From contig JANPWX010000338.1 of assembly GCA_024734555.1 (NCBI GenBank), positions 2,195,155 to 2,259,154 on the forward strand: a DNA stretch of 64,000 nucleotides, written 5' to 3'. The position numbers and the translations under genes were made by a program. Under the pieces are notes generated by a model. That model did no database searches, had not been told where the DNA came from, and saw only the letters and a program-made list of their open reading frames with translations. This DNA comes from Trochalopteron elliotii. Taxonomy: Eukaryota > Chordata > Aves > Passeriformes > Leiothrichidae. Positions 53,666 through 64,000 of this stretch are shown here, in pieces. Within the stretch, counting starts at the first letter, position 1. Each line of letters begins with the position of its first letter.

Positions 53666-56600
53666 CGGCTATTTCCTGCTTTCCACAAAGCCCATGGAAA
53701 CTGTGTCAGCCAGCAGAGTTAGGTCAGTGCTCAGGGGTCAGGCCGCAGGGTGGATTTTAATGGACCTAAGCTGATGGTTGCAGCTGAGGATGTGGCCATT
53801 AATTTCCACTCTATTGTTACAGTGAATAGTTTTACAAGCTAAATTCAGTGCGTGATCTATTGCTGTATTTCAAGGGGTGTAAATCCCTTGACTTTCATAG
53901 ATGGACCTGGGGAAAGGCAATGGTGTTGAAGGATTAAATAAATGAAAGAGTTGAGGCTGGGGGGAAGGGGAGCTGGAGTATCCAAATATTGGTGTATGAT
54001 CATGTAATTGTTGTGAGAAACACGTGGTAGTTGGGCTAATCTGGAAGCATGGATGAATCTGAATTCCTCAAATCATGATTCAAACCTCCTGTGTTCCTCA
54101 GATAAACTGGAAAAGAAATGATCTCTTAGGCATTCATGCACTTAATTACTTTCTCTCCTCCTCCCTCCTCTGCCAACAGAAAAAAATAACTGTGAACTTC
54201 TACATTCTTGTTTAAAGGGTGATGTCAGCTGTTAGGCTGTGGCTGCCTACTCCTGGGGATAGGTGGTCAGCCTACAGTGGATGTTTTACACTCAGTATAA
54301 TGAGGAGATGGGTACTTGCTGGTATTAATGAACCTGAAACATTGGAAAGCAGTGTGGAGATGAGGAAACTTGAACTGGGATGTCAAAGCTACAGAGGACG
54401 GATAATGTACTGAGCAATCTTTGCACATGAATGATAGATTTTTTTTTTGTGGGAATTTTGTGAAATGTAATGTCTGTGATCTCTATGATCATTGTAAATA
54501 TTGTTCTCCAGCCTCCTAAACTTTCCCTTTCTGAAACAGTGTTTCCTCTTTTCTTGCTCATAAGTCTTGATTGAATAGTTTTCAGATTTGCCCAAAGTGA
54601 AGTCTTTTCCCCCAACTTTTTTCTTTTACAAATCTGGTCTTGTGTGAGCCCACCCTCTCCCCTTCAGAAAGCTTGATCCCAGTCGCCTTCTTGATCTGCC
54701 TGTTAACTAGTTTCACAAGCTGTGACGACTACTACTGCAGTAGGCTAGCTTTTAAAAATTGAGCTTTACAGGGGAGCCTGGGGATGACAGAGGATCGCAT
54801 GGAGTGTAGAGAGGAGGAGATGCTGAGGGCTCTGGCAGAAAGAGGGTGGCCCAGAGTGTGAGGAATGCAGAGTGCTCCTCTCTGCGTGCGTGAAGTGGGG
54901 AGCCTGCGCAGAGTGATTCATATGGGAAATATGCCATGACCACACTGAAAACAAAACAACATCAGCTCAAATTCTGGTGGGGTTTGTAGTGAGGAGAAGT
55001 GTTTTTTACTTTTTATTAGGTGGTTTGTGGTCCATATGAATAGGCTTGAGGGTTCAGTTTAATGCTTTGTGAGCTGGTGCCCCCCACGAGCCTTGTCGTT
55101 CCTGCAGGAGAAGGACTTGGTCAGCTTAAGAATCCCTCCAGGGTATGATTTGGGAATGAGATAGCATGTGGAAGTTCTCATTGCTCTGCTTCTGGGTAAA
55201 ATGAGAACTTCAGCAACATAAACATAGGATTTCTAATGCATAATGCCAGTACTCAAAATTTGTGTTAAATGTACTTAAAAGGAAAATTAATTTTTGGATA
55301 CTTTTTAAACAGCAAATGCCACAGAATTTTTATTAATTGGCCACATGGCTATATGTAGGAATTAGCTTAAATGGTGCTTAAATGATACACGAATGTCCCT
55401 TTTTTCTGTTTTGTTTTTATTATTAATTTAAGTCTCTCTGCTTCTCCCATTTCCTGCCTCATATTTTTATCAAAAATGGAGCAAGATCATTCCCAAGTGT
55501 CAAACAAAAGCAATTCACTGATGGTGCTTGAACATAGAAAGACACCCTGCCTCTGGATTTCTGTGTGGGTCTTAGGCTAAAGAAAATAGCCTGTACAGAT
55601 CAGTCATGATATGAGCAGGTCTGCTGCCATCCTTTCCCCACCCGGACTATTATTCCTTTTAGAGGAGTTTCTTCTCCAAAGGAGTCCTTTCTGATTAGCA
55701 GTTTGCTCCCTCTGTCTGTGAGAGCTGATAAAGCAAAGGCAGCAGAAGAGGCAATTTGAAACCATTATTTATCCTTAGATGTGGTTTTAGGGGAATGCTC
55801 GTGAGTTGCAGATAAGATTGAAGTTACTAAGAACAGAAATCTCCGTGAGATTTTCTTCATCTTCCTGAGAGCCAAAGCACTGACTGATCAACTTGTTTCT
55901 ACTTTGTGCAGTTTCAGACTTGGGAAAACTTGTGGATAATTGGACAATTGTCTGAAAAAGGCATGAAGTTCAATGAGCTAAAAGCTTTTGAGGAGATTGC
56001 ATTCTTTTTGAATAAACAAAGCTTTTCGTTGTTGTTGTTTGTTTTTTTACAAGATTTTCTAAGTTCTTGGTTTTTAGGGGGAGGTGATTTTAGTTCTCTT
56101 TCCTGCTGCCTGCTACCCACTGTGTTAGACTTTTACAAAATCTGTGTGCCAAATGATGAACCTATGAGCCAAATGAGGAGCTTTGGAAATGGCCTATCCA
56201 GGCAACGTTGGGAAACAGGCTGGAGACTGATAGCTCTATGCACTTGCCCCTGAAATATGGTTCTTTTGCTTCTAGGTTCTATGCAGGTATATCAGGGAAG
56301 GTCACATTTTTTCTGCGACCTCTCCTTCCTTTCATGTGGCCTAATTGCCACTGAAACAGCTCAGATGTGCATCCTCTGCTTGCTGATTTTCTCATAATAG
56401 TGCAGGGCAAACACCCCCCAACAATTCACTAACAAGCAAATAAAACCATGCAGAAACTAAAACTTTTCATTAAGAAAAAAACAACTTCTTCAAAACAAGG
56501 TCTCAGCTCTTCCTATAAGCAACCAAAATATTTACTGAGTGCACGCACTAAATAACTTAATTTATGACATGAGTAGTGACTGTGTACACAAAACCCAAGT

Positions 56601-56989
56601 GAACTGAAAAGTGAGCAGTTTCACCAGTGCTTGTTAGAGTGTCAATGGAAAAACAAGTGTGTGAGCTAATTAAGTTGTGTCAGTGAATGGCATTGCTGTG
56701 TAGGCACAGGAATAGGAGAGGACACTGGCCTTCAGCACAGAATAAACCTGACTGAACAATATTCTGCAGCATGCAAAACAAATTGAAATGTTAAATGGTT
56801 GGGAAAAATAAAAGTACTTTGTAACTTTCCTGTACTGATGTACTTGGAATCATAAGCCTTTTTCTTCTAAAAAAATGCCATCTTTAATATCCAGATACTC
56901 CTTTAAAAAGGCAGATAGACTCTCCCTTGACTGCAGTTAAATGTAAAAACCTCTTTATCAATTTTCAAGGAATAAGCCCACACTATGTC
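53666..56989. other. Unique AT-rich DNA, no gene seen
   Basis: A 115-codon plus frame (55906-56253) and a 96-codon minus frame (54325-54615) lack any recognisable feature. Confidence 0.6.
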
Positions 56990-57162
56990 TTGTTATTTCT
57001 AGCCTGACAAAGCAGAAGTTGTAGATCTTCAACATAACGATATCCGTTTTGGTAGATATTTCACCACAGGAAGGGTACTACTTTAATCAGGAAGCTATTT
57101 GCATTCATGTATGATTTTTTCCAAAGCTGAGTGTTTAAAACAGCTGATCTATATCTGAACTT

Positions 57163-57223
57163 CGAACGGGTTTTTTGGTGAACATGCAAATTAACTACAT
57201 CACGTTATGAAAGTACCCGTTCG
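57163..57223. repeat. 9-bp perfect inverted repeat flanking an octamer
   Basis: CGAACGGGT at 57163-57171 is the reverse complement of ACCCGTTCG at 57215-57223, with a 43-base interior that holds ATGCAAAT. Each arm carries two CpGs. Confidence 0.9.
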
Positions 57224-57373
57224 TGACTAACAGAAATTACCAAAGTAATGCTGCCTTTGTTATCCTTTCATTATCCTCTTGTCCCGTAGTGTAATATCAT
57301 ATTTTTGGTAGTATTTAATTTTATGTAAAAAGAAAAATGAGAGGAAAGACGCTGCGAAGAATAAAGACGTTCT

Positions 57374-57556
57374 TTGTTACACACGGGAAAGATTAACGCT
57401 ACTGCTTGCCACATGGAGGAGCTCAAGTATCATGTTAGGAATTACCCTGAGCCTGGCGAGCCCCGGGCAAAGCTGGTCTGGAAAAGTAACTCCTGGGATT
57501 ACCTTGGCCTCATGTCTGCCCCTGGGTGTGTGGATAAGGTTGCTGCAACCCTGTAG
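57374..57556 (+). other. Uncharacterised 60-codon open frame in CpG-retaining block
   Basis: Apart from its start, which is a TTG rather than ATG in the sequence, the frame reads HMEELKYHVRNYPEPGEPRA and continues to a TAG at 57554-57556. It shows a balanced amino-acid composition but no domain, signal peptide or membrane segment that I recognise. No Kozak context, promoter or clear splice site accompanies it. It is most likely chance, noted only because it coincides with the CpG-rich block. Confidence 0.12.
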
Positions 57557-57897
57557 CGGTAATGCATAAGAGCATAATTTGTTCTGTAGTAGTTCTAATA
57601 CTCTTTCCCACTGGTATTACAAAGATCTCAGACCTACTTAAACTGGTGCAGGCCTTGGCTATTGCATTTCTGTGGTTTTCTAGGTATGTTTCCACAACTC
57701 TTCCTCCTGCTATAACATGTAGGACTAATTAAGAGGAAAGAAAAAAAAAAAGAGGCAAAAGTATTTCCTAGCTTACTGTGCCATACTGCACTGTATATTT
57801 AAATAATGTAAATTCAGCTCCAAAATGTGGGTCTAGCAACATAAAGGGCCATTGACCTGTAGCTATTTTTCAGTTTCTTTCTGACCTACAAAGAGAC

Positions 57898-57914
57898 TTT
57901 TTTTTTTTTTTTTT
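57898..57914 (+). repeat. Poly-T tract, 17 T
   Basis: Seventeen T followed by CTCTAG at 57915-57920. The arrangement resembles a strong splice acceptor on the + strand, but no coding frame with recognisable content follows. Confidence 0.9.
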
Positions 57915-59857
57915 CTCTAGTACACTGTCACTGGAGAAGTTTACGTGAAAATTCCCTAGAGAGTTTCAGGAAAATCTGTCTGTAGTATGCTCGGTAGTAA
58001 AACCAGCATCCTGGTTTTACAGTAAAACCTATGGCAGGTGGAGCTCCTGGGCTGCAGTGGAGATCAGAGCAATTCTTTGTCTTAGTGGGTGGACCTGGGG
58101 CTGTGGGCTGTGCATGTTCAGCCTAATCAGCTGGACCACCTTGATATGTACTGGCTGGGTAGGGTGTCCTGGTTTTGCTCCCCGTGGTTGTGCTTTTTTA
58201 TGTGGACTGGATAGTGCATGTGAACTAAAAACATCAGCTCTGATGAACAAGAATGATAAGGAAAATGAGAGGTAGACCAGCAGGACGGAGTGGAAGAGAG
58301 GCTAGAGGCCTCCCATGCCACTCATTTCTTAAAGTCAGGCTTTCACAACCTGCTGGCTCATTAAGCATGTCGACCCTCAGTTTGAAGCACCAGTTTTAGG
58401 TGATCTCTGAGACTCTGCCTGAGGTGTGTGAGGAAGTGGGAGATGCTCACGTGGCAGCTCTTGGGGGACACAGCTGGCCACAGGGAGCTGCTGAGTTAGA
58501 GGCAGGGATGGGAATGGAAAAGCTGTCCAAGGCCTCATCTTTCAAAACCGCAGTCTTGTGCTGATTGTTTCTGGATAAAAACAGGATTTCACTCCTTTCA
58601 CAGTAATAAAATCACAACTCATGGCTTTTTTTCAGATGAGTTCCTTTTGTTATCAGACTTCTCTTTGCTGATGAATTATTGTCAGACTATTACTCCTCCT
58701 CTCCTTCCCAGGAAGTATAATCATTTGTTCTCGCCGTGCTACCTGTGCTGTTGATGGGTTTAGGTGTGAAACTGGCACAGCTTTAACACCTGTCCTGTGT
58801 TGTAGGCACACCTAAGCTTCTGGGGAAAGGAGGAACCACCTCAGAGTCTGTGGTGCTACTGAACTTTTGCATTTTCCTTTTTATTACTCCCATTAGTGGT
58901 CTCAGTTGTGGCATTGTGTGCTGGAATAGCAAAAGCCTGAAGAGTTTTGGGGCTCTCCAGCTGCTATTGCTTCTTGCAGCTAGCTCTTGAGGGAAACAGC
59001 AACCTGGCATGTCTTGCAGGAGGAAAAGGTAGTTTAAAGTAGCCATTGCTGCTGCTTACCAGTTTATTTTAAGTTAATGTGCAGGTTTTTGCTGCATGAT
59101 GTGCTACAACTGCAAATGTCAGTCTTCTGAAGTTGATGATTAATGTGCATTCTGTAATGGCTTTATTTTCCTCCCGGGTCAGATGAATGAAAAAATATCC
59201 AGGTTTTAACTTTTTAAATAGCCCTGAAAGACTTTGTGTTATTTTAAATCTTTGTTGGAAAGGTTACGATGAATGCCATTGGTTGCAACCAGCCTTAATT
59301 ATACAAACAGTTTCATTTTTATATTTTTCCTCTAAAGCATGTTGAATTTCTCAACTTGTTTGACATGGATGTCTCACCTTATTTCCTGAGATTTAAGGTA
59401 CAAAAAAAAAGAACTCATGACATTACTGTCTGAAACAATTCAGAAATGTGACACACTTGATGACTGCAAGGGTAGCTGCTGCTGCTGCAGGTTCAGCTGA
59501 AAGAGTGACGGTAGGAAACACTTCTAGAAATCCAATATTCTTTTGTGAGCTCATACACCTTTCTGGCCATGTGTGTGAGTAGGCAAAATTCACTTGTAAT
59601 AAATTAAATATGATTCAAGTGTTTGGATTGGAACTTGGCTTTAGAATGTGAATCCTGCAAAATCTACATTTGTACTCTTGCCTTCTTTTTTCTTATCTGC
59701 TGCAATATTAGCAAATACACTGAGTAAGTTAATTGAGTTAAAGGGGTGGTAAATGCAGTAACACAGCACAGAACTAGTTCTAAATTAGCAGTTATGGGTG
59801 ATAAATTATCTGTTTCTGATTTGATGAGGGTAGAACATAAGAGCATGCAATACCAGC

Positions 59858-59879
59858 AATTGTACACTGCTGTACAATT
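59858..59879. repeat. Hairpin, 9-bp perfect stem, 4-base loop
   Basis: AATTGTACA (59858-59866), loop CTGC, TGTACAATT (59871-59879). Confidence 0.9.
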
Positions 59880-61145
59880 CAAAAACAGATGGTCTGCCAA
59901 CTTTGTTGCTGGATTCCAGTGAAATAATAAAAAACTACGGTAAACATACACCTTCTTTCAATTAAAATACATGCTCTTTTTATTAAGTTGCAGCAATACA
60001 CAAAGTAATCCATACTGTCCAAGACATGCAGTCCTAATTCCACAGATTTGGGGTGTTAGGAAGCTTATCTCAGGCTTGAGGTTTCCCCTGCAGAAACTGG
60101 AAGAGATCAAACTGTGCAGATGAGTAAATAGAGGGTTCCTTCACTTGGTAGGAATTTGCATTGGTGGAATTGCATGGTGAATAGGAGAGAGGAAATTTTG
60201 GCTAGGAAAGCTCTTTTTGCTTCTGTTTTTTAGAAGTTTAATCTAATTAAAAGAGATAAAGTTTTCCCAATATAGGTCTCCCATAAAAATGTAAGAACTT
60301 CATAAACCCCTTCTCTCCTTAGTTCAATCATTTAAGCAGCCCATAATGATGCTGAGGTTAAAGAAGGTCTTCAATTCCATGCTGAAAGTCTTCAGCTGTG
60401 ATAATTCTTGAGGGATCTTTCAGTGAGCAGAGTTGTGCTGACCCTCTTGAACAAGTCATTAATGAAACAGCTTTGTGATGAATAGTAGTGTGCTAATGAC
60501 CTGCAGAGGGGCTTTATAGAGAAAGGCACTGGTCTCCTGGGGTCAGTATAGCTGGTATTGCATTTTTAGGAAGAATAAAGGTGTTAATACTTCAGTTGCC
60601 AGACACAATCCATCTCAAGAAGTTAAATCTCGACTGATATCCCCACTACATGGTCAATAACTTCTTTACACTTAACTTATGCCCCCTTTCTGAGTGCTGT
60701 GTGCAACAGCCACCGAACTCATGGCTGTTAAAAGCCATCTTTCTGCTTCTGGAAGGATTTGCAAAGGCTTTTTTCTTCTTTTTTTAAATTAATGTCTATA
60801 ACGGCTTTTTGTGCTCCTCAGAGGGCAGCGTGAATTTAAGGTTTTCAGTTCTTACTGTACCAAATCTGGAGTTTTCCCTCAGGTTTCCATTCCCTGGGAG
60901 TCAAAGTAGTGCTGAAGAAGGGCTGTAGTGCAGCCAGAGAGCCTGGCATATCTGCCACTGTGCCATGCCTGCTGCAAATCTTGAGCTCCAGCAGTTTCAG
61001 TGATTTTGAGAGGATTTCAGTGAAAATTCCTTCCAGCAGGTGCTGTGTGTCCATGGTACTACTTTCTAGTTTCACACTGATCTTGGAAATACAGCAGGAA
61101 AAAGAGGATTAGGTGTTACCTTATTTGCAGTCTTGAAAGCCTGAA

Positions 61146-61167
61146 TGATTGTAAATTTATACAATCA
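61146..61167. repeat. Hairpin, 8-bp perfect stem
   Basis: TGATTGTA (61146-61153) and TACAATCA (61160-61167) with loop AATTTA. Close to chance expectation. Confidence 0.8.
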
Positions 61168-63144
61168 CTCTTCAAGGGTAAAATCTTCCCCCTCAATTTT
61201 CTACTCGGTCTTTCTGTTATTCTTCAGAATGTTGGCTGTAGAAACTGAAAAAATCTAAGTATCATTAGGAGTTGTCCCCTTTTTTATTTCACCTAGCAAC
61301 ATCTTTGTGCCTGCTTTTCTCCATCCCCATTCTAGTACACCTCCCAGTAAAGCAAAACATCTGCAAAATATTGCTATTTCAGCTATTTCAAAGGCAAAGA
61401 TAATTCAAAATACCCACAGCCTGCCCAAAAGAAAGAAGTACCGGGGACTGGAGACTCTGAAGGGAGTACTTTCTGCTTTTATGGCATGGCAGTGCTCTGG
61501 GTAGAAACAGTTGCAATGCTGAAATGGCTGTGAACTTGATGGCATATTTTGGTGTAAACAAATTTTGTCTCTGTAGTTAAATTCTCCTCCTTTCCCTGTA
61601 ATCCACGTCTACATTTGATGTGGGGGAAAGATAATACTGGGGGATTTTGAAGGGAACTGTTTTTATTCATGTAACTCCATGAAACAGCAGGTGTTTAAGA
61701 CTTAACAGCAGTTAAGTTTATAATCTCCCATTTATAAGGTGGGAGAGGGAATGATCAAAACATTTTAAATTTTAAGTGTCTAAATATGGATCCTAAATAA
61801 CTTCTCTGACTCTCTTCAGAAGCGACCAGTGGTGTCTAGATCCTGTGGGCAGGAACATTTAAGACCTTTTCAAATACACTTTTTTTTTCGATGCCCTAAT
61901 CCACAAATTCATGTGCCTGAGGACAGAGGGGCAAAATCTAGAAATTTAGAAGTGTTTTAAATGTCCATTCCCTAACAGACTTGTATAAAGTGTACGGTAG
62001 AAGAATGAGAAAGATGAGAAGCTCCCATATCTGTAAAGCATCAGAAATGTATTTTAGAAGCTACCCTGGTATCTCCTAGGCTAGATGAGATAATGCATAA
62101 TTAGAATATTTATGATCACTCATGACAAGTAGGAATGATAATATTCACTAGGTGCAGTATTCAACTTCCCTGCAGGCTGAAATGTATATTAAAGTGGATG
62201 TAGTACGTGGAGTGCTAATACAATACATGTGGATCATTGTGGGGAGAAGAGGTTTTAAAATAACTTCTCAGTCTGTAATTTTTCTTTTTGTCTGGGAACA
62301 GGATCTTGCTTTGCTCCCAGAAGTAAATCCTGTTTTAATGAAATGCCTTAGGAAAGCTACCTTTCAAGGTAGTGTCCTCTGTCTCCTTCAAATGTTTATA
62401 CATACTTAGAAGACATTCTGAAAAGTAATGCAGAGGAATTTTTAAACATTAATAAGACTCACTTTCTTTACTAATTGTTAAGTGGCTTTGCGTTAAACTT
62501 GTGCTTTTCCACTTCAAATACAGGCAGCCTTTCTTTGAGCTGAGGGAAGGTATTTGCACTTTTGTAGTGTGTGGTTGAGTTCCAGCTGCCCCTTTGAAGT
62601 GCCGTAATCCTCTGAGCAGTCTGACACAAAGCTCAGCTGGAACTGCACCAGGACGATTTGGAAAGTGGAAGCCACTGTAGCACTTTGGTTCAGTCTAGCA
62701 GAGAAATGGGAAAAGCCCCACAGATCCAACAGAGAGCTCACAAAATGGGGAAGTTTTCAGTCTCCCTATCTTCTTCCAGCAATTATCAAGAACTTGCTTT
62801 GTGAGTTTTCTTCAGCTCAATTTTTTCAAAACCTCTCTTGTATCTTTTTTGGAATAAGAGTTCTCATGAAAAACATTATGTAGGCTGAGGGACATGCCAA
62901 AATTAGGCGTTAACAATGCTGTTTTATAGCTATTATGACTCTGCTTTTCAAATACTTCCCGTCAGCCCTTGTTCAGTCAGCTGTAGTCTTTGTGTGATTC
63001 CAGTTTCCAGAAATCCGGCTTTGTATTCCTTAGATACTCTGTCAAAATCTCCCCCTCTCCTGTCTTTTTCTCTTGCTGCCTCTGAAGGTTTAGTCCTGCA
63101 AGATGTTGAATGTACTGGATATAATCAGGGTAACAAAAAACTCT

Positions 63145-63170
63145 TGTGAGCAACTCAATTGTTGCTCACA
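63145..63170. repeat. Hairpin, 10-bp perfect stem, 6-base loop
   Basis: TGTGAGCAAC (63145-63154), loop TCAATT, GTTGCTCACA (63161-63170). With half its pairs G-C this is the most stable small hairpin noticed in the window. No T run follows, so it is not terminator-like, and this is eukaryotic DNA in any case. Confidence 0.9.
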
Positions 63171-64000
63171 CCAACTACTTAGCATACGCCAAGCACTTCA
63201 CGGGCACGTGAGGTAGAGATGACATTCCAGGTGTCTCTCCGCACACTGAACAGTCAGTGGTACTCTTTTCATTCCTGAAATTACACGCATACTTTAGAGC
63301 ACAGGAATTGAAATGCTCGTCGTTTTGCAGAATCACAATCTTGAAGAATATATGTGAAGCTTGCTGTTCCTACCCAGAATACACTTTATATGCTGATTGT
63401 ACAAAACAGAAAGCAAGCCAAGCATGTTCACAGTGGAGGAAGGGACTGCAGACAGGCCTATGGCTGTAAGCTGTGCTGCAGCTCCTCAACAAATTACACT
63501 ACAGTGAAAAGTAGAATTCTGGGGATAGCCTCACTCTTCTTAGGACAGGAGGCTTTAGCTGATGGTATATGCAGCTATTTTTTCTGTGGAAGAAACAAGT
63601 GTGACAAACCCAATGTTTGGTAAATATGACAGATGAACAGACTTTTACAGAGCAACAATATGTTGTGCTGTTTGATTGCTCATTGTTTGGCAGAGCTGTT
63701 CCAGGGAACCAGATGATTGCATGTGAGCTTCACCTCACTGGCTCAAAGCGACTGTAATGCTCTTCTTTAATATATGGAATACTTTTGTTATATGCTGCTC
63801 CTTCAGATTTCCAATAGAAAATATTTTTTAGTGTTTCTGTGTCTACAACTTTTATAACAAGTGGTCCATAAATCCCCTCTCTAATATTGTGTAGCTCTGT
63901 AGTACTGGTGGTTTATCACAGGGATAATTTTATAACTTGTGTCACATAGGGACTCAGGTTGTAAACTGTATGCTTGTTCTAAATCTTCAGCAGTTTGTTC

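Larger units (their letters stand above)
56990..57560. promoter_or_regulatory. CpG-retaining block with inverted repeat and octamer motif
   Basis: More than ten CpGs are spread over this moderately AT-rich stretch (AACGATATCCG, TTCGAACGGG, CACGTTATG, ACCCGTTCGTG, GTCCCG, GACGCTGCG, GACGTTC, ACACGGG, AACGC, GGCGAGCCCCGGGC), whereas flanking kilobases have very few. A 9-bp inverted repeat (57163-57171 and 57215-57223) encloses a perfect octamer ATGCAAAT (57184-57191). A 60-codon frame at 57374-57556 ends the block. The block could be a conserved regulatory element, an old exapted transposon or an exon. I cannot decide from sequence alone. Confidence 0.3.
57561..64000. other. Unique AT-rich DNA to window end, no gene seen
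   Basis: Apart from the 17-T tract and three small hairpins, only short frames occur (longest 95 codons, 59664-59951 minus). A single CACGTG E-box lies at 63205-63210. No transposon or RNA gene is recognised. Confidence 0.6.

Noticed and set aside
1..64000. tRNA, rRNA, CRISPR arrays, bacterial operons or terminators
   Set aside because: No tRNA B-box-like GGTTCRANNCC with a matching cloverleaf was found by eye, there are no regularly spaced repeats, and the DNA is plainly vertebrate.

Overview
This 64 kb window looks like bird nuclear DNA, probably from a songbird. Two sequence observations support this. First, a 5'-truncated CR1 LINE sits at about 16310-17249 and ends in the family's short ATGATTCTA-type 3' repeat. 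Second, an ERVL-like solitary LTR of a family I recall as abundant in passerines sits at about 37799-38904 on the minus strand. Overall the DNA is AT-rich, CpG-poor and sparse in repeats, as in an avian intron or intergenic desert. The passerine assignment rests on recognising repeat families from memory, without alignment.

Layout. 1-10878 is unique-looking AT-rich DNA, with a slightly CpG-rich start and a patch at about 6930-7690 that resembles a conserved noncoding element. 10879-11278 is an assembly gap of 400 N, followed by an ATTAC microsatellite and an AT-only inverted repeat. 11362-16309 is unique DNA with a paired CRE-like site at 14725-14762. The CR1 copy follows. 17250-37798 is unique DNA with several small tandem duplications and hairpins. 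The LTR follows, then unique DNA to a second gap (50169-50550, 382 N) that abuts a long CT-rich tract. 53336-53470 is TTTG repeat and poly-T leading into a GC-rich, CpG-rich patch at about 53474-53665. That patch is the best protein-coding exon candidate in the window. 56990-57560 has an unusually high CpG density and an inverted repeat enclosing an octamer motif. The rest is unremarkable.

No complete gene, tRNA, rRNA, CRISPR array or operon is visible. The open reading frames are short, lack recognisable domains, and are what chance gives in 64 kb of eukaryotic DNA. The exceptions are the decayed reverse transcriptase of CR1 and the exon candidate near 53.5 kb. I found no convincing undescribed biological system. 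The most useful leads are the exon candidate (or short retrocopy), the CpG-retaining block at 57 kb and the CRE pair at 14.7 kb.
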